Positions 7,567 through 10,419 of a stretch of 10,419 nt of DNA are shown here, in pieces. Every line of letters begins with the position of its first letter. The first letter of the stretch is position 1. The translations under genes were made by a program, and so were the position numbers. The DNA comes from Bacteroidales bacterium (lineage in GTDB: Bacteria > Bacteroidota > Bacteroidia > Bacteroidales > VadinHA17). The DNA is taken from positions 1-10,419 of the forward strand of contig JAITVX010000058.1 in NCBI GenBank assembly GCA_031285575.1, read 5' to 3'. The notes below the pieces were generated by a model. That model was not told the origin of the DNA, searched no databases, and saw only the letters and a program-made list of their open reading frames with translations.

Positions 7567-7629
7567 CGATTCCGCCTGCCGGATACGGGCGATTCCGCCT
7601 GCCGGAATAACACTGTTCCGGCAGGCGGA
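7567..7629. repeat. GC-rich direct repeat and perfect 14-bp stem hairpin
   Basis: CGATTCCGCCTGCCGGA occurs twice (7567-7583 and 7590-7606, 23 nt period). The second copy overlaps the left arm (7594-7607) of a perfect inverted repeat with right arm TTCCGGCAGGCGGA (7616-7629) and an 8-nt loop. It lies 48 nt after the DUF4469 stop. The hairpin could stop transcription or protect the mRNA end, but no T run follows, so a standard intrinsic terminator is doubtful. It differs in sequence from the GAAGCAATCC repeats and is a second palindrome family. Confidence 0.75.
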
Positions 7630-7684
7630 TGTTTCCAAGGCGAAGATTCGACTTCTTCGGAAAACAGAACCTCCATACCCTGTT

Positions 7685-7842
7685 CGTCATTGCGAACGCG
7701 AGGCACGAAGCGGGAAGCAATCCATACAGTACACATTTTCTGGATTGGCTTCGCCGAGCTCGTAAACTCGGTTGCTTCAGGCTTTGCCTTCGCAATGACG
7801 ATGCAGAATATTGTGTTTGAAATAACATACTGCATATTTCCC
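7685..7842. repeat. Palindromic repeat, copy 2 (GAAGCAATCC / CGTCATTGCG arms)
   Basis: CGTCATTGCG at 7685-7694 and its reverse complement at 7791-7800 close a long hairpin. Inside are GAAGCAATCC at 7714-7723, its partly matching reverse at 7742-7752, and the nested CCGAG/CTCGG stem. Bases 7741-7842 match 6596-6697 in the same direction at 97 of 102 positions. The match continues about 42 nt beyond the palindrome (GTTTGAAATAACATACTGC), so the duplicated unit is larger than the hairpin. Confidence 0.85.
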
Positions 7843-7975
7843 AAGAAGTCTAATGTGGGGCGCCGGTGAGGATAAGACCATATACACAGGTAACAACCCC
7901 GGCAGTAGCGATTGCGACCGTACAATCGCCGCTGCCAAAGGTTGGACGATTGCCGAAGGTGGAATTAAAATTTAA
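7826..7975 (+). pseudogene. C-terminal remnant resembling a BspA-like leucine-rich surface protein
   Basis: An open frame of 50 codons (counting the stop) ends in TAA at 7973-7975. Its first clearly protein-like residues are at 7853 (MWGAGEDKTIYTGNNPGS), followed by SDCDRTIAAAKGWTIAEGG. From memory, the AKGWTIxxGG ending after a short loop is typical of the C-terminal tails of DUF285/BspA-like repeat surface proteins. The repeats and signal peptide that should precede it are absent: upstream the frame enters the palindromic repeat and meets a stop at 7823-7825. There is no good promoter or ribosome site for the ATG at 7853. I read it as a leftover 3' end whose front was lost or replaced when the repeat region formed. 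A 40-residue independent peptide is possible but less likely. Confidence 0.4.
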
Positions 7976-7997
7976 CCAACCGGCAGCAAACAAAAAT

Positions 7998-8032
7998 ATA
8001 ATCCCCGCCAAAGAGAAGTTGACGGGGATTAT
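7998..8032. terminator. Bidirectional hairpin terminator between convergent regions
   Basis: A 10-bp perfect stem (ATAATCCCCG at 7998-8007 with CGGGGATTAT at 8023-8032) has a 15-nt loop. On the plus strand it is followed by the T-rich ATTTATTTGT, and on the minus strand by ATTTTTGTTT. On the minus strand it lies about 65 nt past the DUF3109 stop, where a terminator for the gpmI-DUF3109 transcript is expected. Confidence 0.7.
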
Positions 8033-8050
8033 TTATTTGTATTAACTTTG
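8019..8050 (+). promoter_or_regulatory. Consensus promoter-like pair pointing into the 3' end of the DUF3109 gene
   Basis: TTG at 8019-8021 is followed after 21 nt by TAACTTTG at 8043-8050, an exact TAnnTTTG match with normal spacing. No plus-strand gene starts downstream: the first ATG (8086) hits a stop after one further codon. If active it would make an RNA antisense to the DUF3109 gene. It overlaps the right half of the hairpin, so it could also be chance. Confidence 0.35.
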
Positions 8051-8096
8051 AAAACAGGAAACGTGCTGCAAAGATTTCGTGCGGATGCCATAAAAA

Positions 8097-8693
8097 TTAT
8101 TCAGCAAATCTCCGTAACAAGGTTTTATTTTTCCGCATCTCTACGGCGGCAATGCACAGTTCGTTGTACAGCTCCCGGCCAAAAGCTCTGATTAGCGGTT
8201 CTTTCAGAAATTCGTACAGATACATGTTTCCCGCCTTTCCGTTTTTTCTGGCAGTGGCGCAGATGGGAAGTTCCTGATAGTTTACTGCCGTAAAGTTGGA
8301 ATAGTATTTGACCCTGGCGGGAAAAAGATGGCACGATACCGGCTTTATGAAATCAATGATTCCCGCTTCAAAGGCCTTTTCAATGCCGCATAAATGAATA
8401 CCGTTTTCTATTAAGGCATAGGCACATTCCTCATTGCCTACAAGCGGGGTTACGCTGTCGTTTTCAAAATCCCTTACGCTTGTTCCCTGTGTTTCTATTG
8501 CGTCGATACCTTCGTGTCGCAGTAAATGTTTTATCTCCGGATATACGTCTGCGATAATTTTTACTTCGGCAGCATTCAACGGAGCGCCGGAGTCGCCATA
8601 CCGGCAACAGTTTCCATTACATGCCGACAGGTTGCACCTGAATTTTTTCTGCAGAATATCAAGGCTGAATATGACGTCGTTTATGCGGAGCAT
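8097..8693 (-). CDS. DUF3109 family cysteine-rich protein
   Basis: A 198-residue soluble protein matching DUF3109, a family frequent in Bacteroidetes. Family landmarks seen: the opening INDVIFSLDILQKKFRC, the cluster Cys20-x4-Cys25-x3-Cys29-Cys30 followed by GDSGAPL, EECAY with Cys90, HLCGIEKAF with Cys102, KPVSCHLFPAR with Cys121, AVNYQELPIC with Cys145, and YEFLKEPLIRAFG near the end. Spaced cysteines of this kind resemble the metal- or Fe-S-binding YkgJ-like zinc/iron-chelating proteins, so metal binding is likely, but I know of no proven function. Length is about the family norm and the frame is intact. It starts 28 nt after the gpmI stop on the same strand, so both are probably on one transcript, which then ends at the hairpin at 7998-8032. 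No Shine-Dalgarno is evident; the ATG at 8693 is supported by alignment to the family start. Confidence 0.88.
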   Translation of the reverse strand: MLRINDVIFSLDILQKKFRCNLSACNGNCCRYGDSGAPLNAAEVKIIADVYPEIKHLLRHEGIDAIETQGTSVRDFENDSVTPLVGNEECAYALIENGIHLCGIEKAFEAGIIDFIKPVSCHLFPARVKYYSNFTAVNYQELPICATARKNGKAGNMYLYEFLKEPLIRAFGRELYNELCIAAVEMRKNKTLLRRFAE

Positions 8694-8721
8694 TGCAAAC
8701 AGTATTGCTGTAAGAAAACGG

Positions 8722-10242
8722 TTATACTAAAACTTCGCCTGTCATTTCGGGCGGGGCGGGTATTCCCATTATTGCAAGAATTGTTGGAGCAACGTCGGCC
8801 AGCACCCCGTTGTTTATTGATTTGTAGCCGTCGCTTACAAGGATGCACGGAACCGGGTTCAGCGAGTGGGCGGTATTGGGCGAGCCGTCTTCGTTCACGG
8901 CGTTATCGGCATTGCCGTGGTCGGATATCACAATAACGTCGTATCCGTTTTTTCTTGCGGCTTTGATTACCGCTCCTGCGCATTCGTCAACGGTGGTTAC
9001 AGCTTTCTCAATCGCCTCATAAACGCCGGTGTGGCCAACCATGTCGCAGTTGGCAAAGTTAAGGCATATAAAGTCGTACCGGCCTGTTTCAATTTCTTTT
9101 ATAACGGCATCCTTAACGCCATAAGCGCTCATTTCAGGCTGAAGGTCGTATGTGGCAACCTTGGGCGATGGTATAAGTATGCGTTCTTCTCCTGCAAACT
9201 TCTCTTCGCGGCCGCCCGAGAAGAAGAATGTTACATGGGCGTATTTTTCCGTTTCGGCAATCCGCAGCTGTTGCTTGCCTGCACCTGATAATATTTCGCC
9301 TATGGTGTTGCCTGCGTTTTCTTTCGGATAAATAACATGCAGCCCCTCGAAGGTTGCGTCGTATGGGGTCATTGTGCAATAATACAGCGGAATGGTTTTC
9401 ATGTCAAATTCCGGCATATCTTTCTGGGTAAGGGCTATGGTCAGTTCCTTGGCACGGTCGTTTCTGAAATTTATGAATACAACCACGTCGCCTTCCTTAA
9501 CTGTGCCGACAGGTTTACCGTTTTCGCCGGTTACGGTCAAGGGCTTCATAAACTCGTCGGTTATTCCGTTATCGTACGACTCCTGCATGCCTTTAACAAT
9601 ATCGATTACTGGCGTTCCTTTTCCGTGCACAATAAGGTCGTACGCTTCTTTTACCCTTTCCCATCTTTTGTCTCTGTCCATTGCATAATACCGGCCAATG
9701 AACGATGCCATCCTGCCGTTCGATGTTTCAAGATGTTCGAGAAGGTTTTTCATGTATCCCAGCCCGCTTTTGGGGTCGGTGTCGCGTCCGTCGCCGAAAC
9801 CGTGGATAAAAACGTCTCTTATCCCGTAATCTTTTGTCATGTCGCAAAGCGCATAGAGATGCCTGTCGAGCGAGTGAACGCCACCGTCGGACAGCAGCCC
9901 CATAAAATGTACCTGCTTGCCATTGTTTGCAGCATAGGTGAATGCTTCGCCAAGGGTTTTGTTGTTCCTTATTTCGCCCGTGCGGCACTCTTTGTTTATT
10001 TTAACAAGGTCTTGATATATTATCCTTCCAGCTCCTATATTCAGATGCCCTACTTCCGAGTTGCCCATCTGTCCGTCGGGCAGGCCAACGTTTTCGCCCG
10101 ATGCCTGAAGAATCGAATGGGGATAGTTTTCGGTATAATATGTAAGGTTTGGGGTAGGAACCTGGCTTATAACGTCGGCCTTTGAACCGTTGCCGGCGCC
10201 CCAGCCGTCGAGTATCATAAGTAACATCTTCTTATTGTTCAT
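8722..10242 (-). CDS. gpmI: 2,3-bisphosphoglycerate-independent phosphoglycerate mutase
   Basis: A 506-residue cytoplasmic enzyme that interconverts 3- and 2-phosphoglycerate in glycolysis and gluconeogenesis through a phosphoserine intermediate, using two Mn2+ ions. Catalytic Ser62 lies in QMGNSEVGHLNIGAGR. Metal ligands by comparison with the Bacillus enzyme are Asp12 (LDGWG), Ser62, Asp441-His442 (SDHGNAD), Asp400 and His404 (CDMVGH) and His459 (TAHS). Substrate-binding residues are His123 (GGVHS), Asp151-Arg153-Asp154 (GDGRDTD), Arg184, Arg190, Arg260 and Arg263 (FRNDRA) and Lys333. All are present and the length is normal, so it should be active. The ATG at 10242 places the MNNKKMLLMILDGW start correctly. 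No clear promoter was found in the 177 nt upstream. The DUF3109 gene follows 28 nt downstream. Confidence 0.97.
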   Translation of the reverse strand: MNNKKMLLMILDGWGAGNGSKADVISQVPTPNLTYYTENYPHSILQASGENVGLPDGQMGNSEVGHLNIGAGRIIYQDLVKINKECRTGEIRNNKTLGEAFTYAANNGKQVHFMGLLSDGGVHSLDRHLYALCDMTKDYGIRDVFIHGFGDGRDTDPKSGLGYMKNLLEHLETSNGRMASFIGRYYAMDRDKRWERVKEAYDLIVHGKGTPVIDIVKGMQESYDNGITDEFMKPLTVTGENGKPVGTVKEGDVVVFINFRNDRAKELTIALTQKDMPEFDMKTIPLYYCTMTPYDATFEGLHVIYPKENAGNTIGEILSGAGKQQLRIAETEKYAHVTFFFSGGREEKFAGEERILIPSPKVATYDLQPEMSAYGVKDAVIKEIETGRYDFICLNFANCDMVGHTGVYEAIEKAVTTVDECAGAVIKAARKNGYDVIVISDHGNADNAVNEDGSPNTAHSLNPVPCILVSDGYKSINNGVLADVAPTILAIMGIPAPPEMTGEVLV

Positions 10243-10419
10243 GTCAGTTGGTTATTATAACATTTTTATTTTATAGCTCCCTATCAGTGGAATAGCAATC
10301 AATTTTACTTGTTTAACAATCCGTGAGTTTTGTTTGAATTTTTCTTTATGGGGGTACGATTTGGGTTACAAACCCTGCTGTTTTCCAACCCGGCATGTCC
10401 ACCTTTTGTCTGCAAAAAA
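10243..10419. other. Region upstream of gpmI, no gene recognised
   Basis: AT-rich stretch between gpmI and the right edge. On the minus strand no pair matches the Bacteroidetes promoter consensus; TAAAATTG (10305-10298) has one mismatch but no well-spaced TTG. A small hairpin, GGGTT/AACCC, is at 10363-10375. An open plus-strand frame from the ATG at 10348 runs off the edge (24 codons) but has no protein-like character and is not called. Confidence 0.4.

Noticed and set aside
6491..7842. Possible CRISPR array because of repeated short motifs
   Set aside because: The repeats alternate in orientation, spacings are irregular, the two large copies are 1.1 kb apart, and no cas gene is present.
6491..7842. 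Possible composite transposon around the DUF4469 gene
   Set aside because: No transposase, no terminal inverted repeats of an insertion sequence and no target-site duplication were seen; the flanks are direct copies of a small palindromic repeat.
6811..7925. Minus-strand frames of 275 and 368 codons across the DUF4469 gene
   Set aside because: The plus frame gives both known domains in order. The 368-codon frame also runs through the palindromic repeat, which yields artificial peptide.
9337..10185. 282-codon plus-strand frame opposite gpmI
   Set aside because: It overlaps the highly conserved gpmI sequence and shows no family features; a shadow ORF.
10348..10419. Start of a plus-strand gene at the right edge
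   Set aside because: Only 24 codons are visible, the composition is not protein-like, and no promoter or ribosome site supports it.

Overview
The window looks like a chromosomal segment of a Bacteroidetes (probably Bacteroidales) bacterium. Three things support this: family content typical of that group (an S46 dipeptidyl-peptidase of DPP11 type, an HU-like/DUF4469 protein, a DUF3109 protein, a metal-dependent phosphoglycerate mutase); start codons without clear Shine-Dalgarno sequences; and several upstream matches to the Bacteroidetes promoter consensus (TTG, about 17-23 nt, TAnnTTTG). No genus can be named from the sequence alone.

Layout. 1-115 (-): the first 38 codons of an exported protein cut by the window edge. 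116-279: a divergent promoter region. 280-426 (+): a 48-residue ORF missed by length cut-offs, perhaps a truncated antitoxin-like protein, ending 13 nt before the next gene. 440-2602 (+): a secreted DPP11-type peptidase. 2714-3925 and 3947-6415 (+): a two-gene operon for lipoyl-bearing E2 and a fused alpha-beta E1 of a 2-oxo acid dehydrogenase complex, with its own promoter. 6416-7975: an accessory-looking stretch in which a DUF4469 gene (6808-7545) is bracketed by two same-orientation copies of a palindromic GAAGCAATCC/CGTCATTGCG repeat, followed by a GC-rich hairpin and a 50-codon remnant resembling the C-terminus of a BspA-like surface protein. 7998-8032: a probable terminator hairpin. 8097-8693 and 8722-10242 (-): a DUF3109 gene downstream of gpmI, 28 nt apart and probably co-transcribed. 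10243-10419: the gpmI upstream region.

How the genes fit together. The peptidase would release Asp/Glu-containing dipeptides outside the cytoplasm, and the E1/E2 pair oxidatively decarboxylates a 2-oxo acid to an acyl-CoA, which would suit amino-acid fermentation; this link is inference. No E3 (lipoamide dehydrogenase) gene is present, so it must be supplied from elsewhere. gpmI is glycolytic housekeeping.

I see no clear new defence or mobile system. The most unusual items are the enlarged fused E1 with an insertion in its thiamine-diphosphate motif, the repeat-bracketed DUF4469 gene, the small ORF leading the peptidase transcript, and an unexplained consensus promoter at 8019-8050 pointing antisense to the DUF3109 gene.
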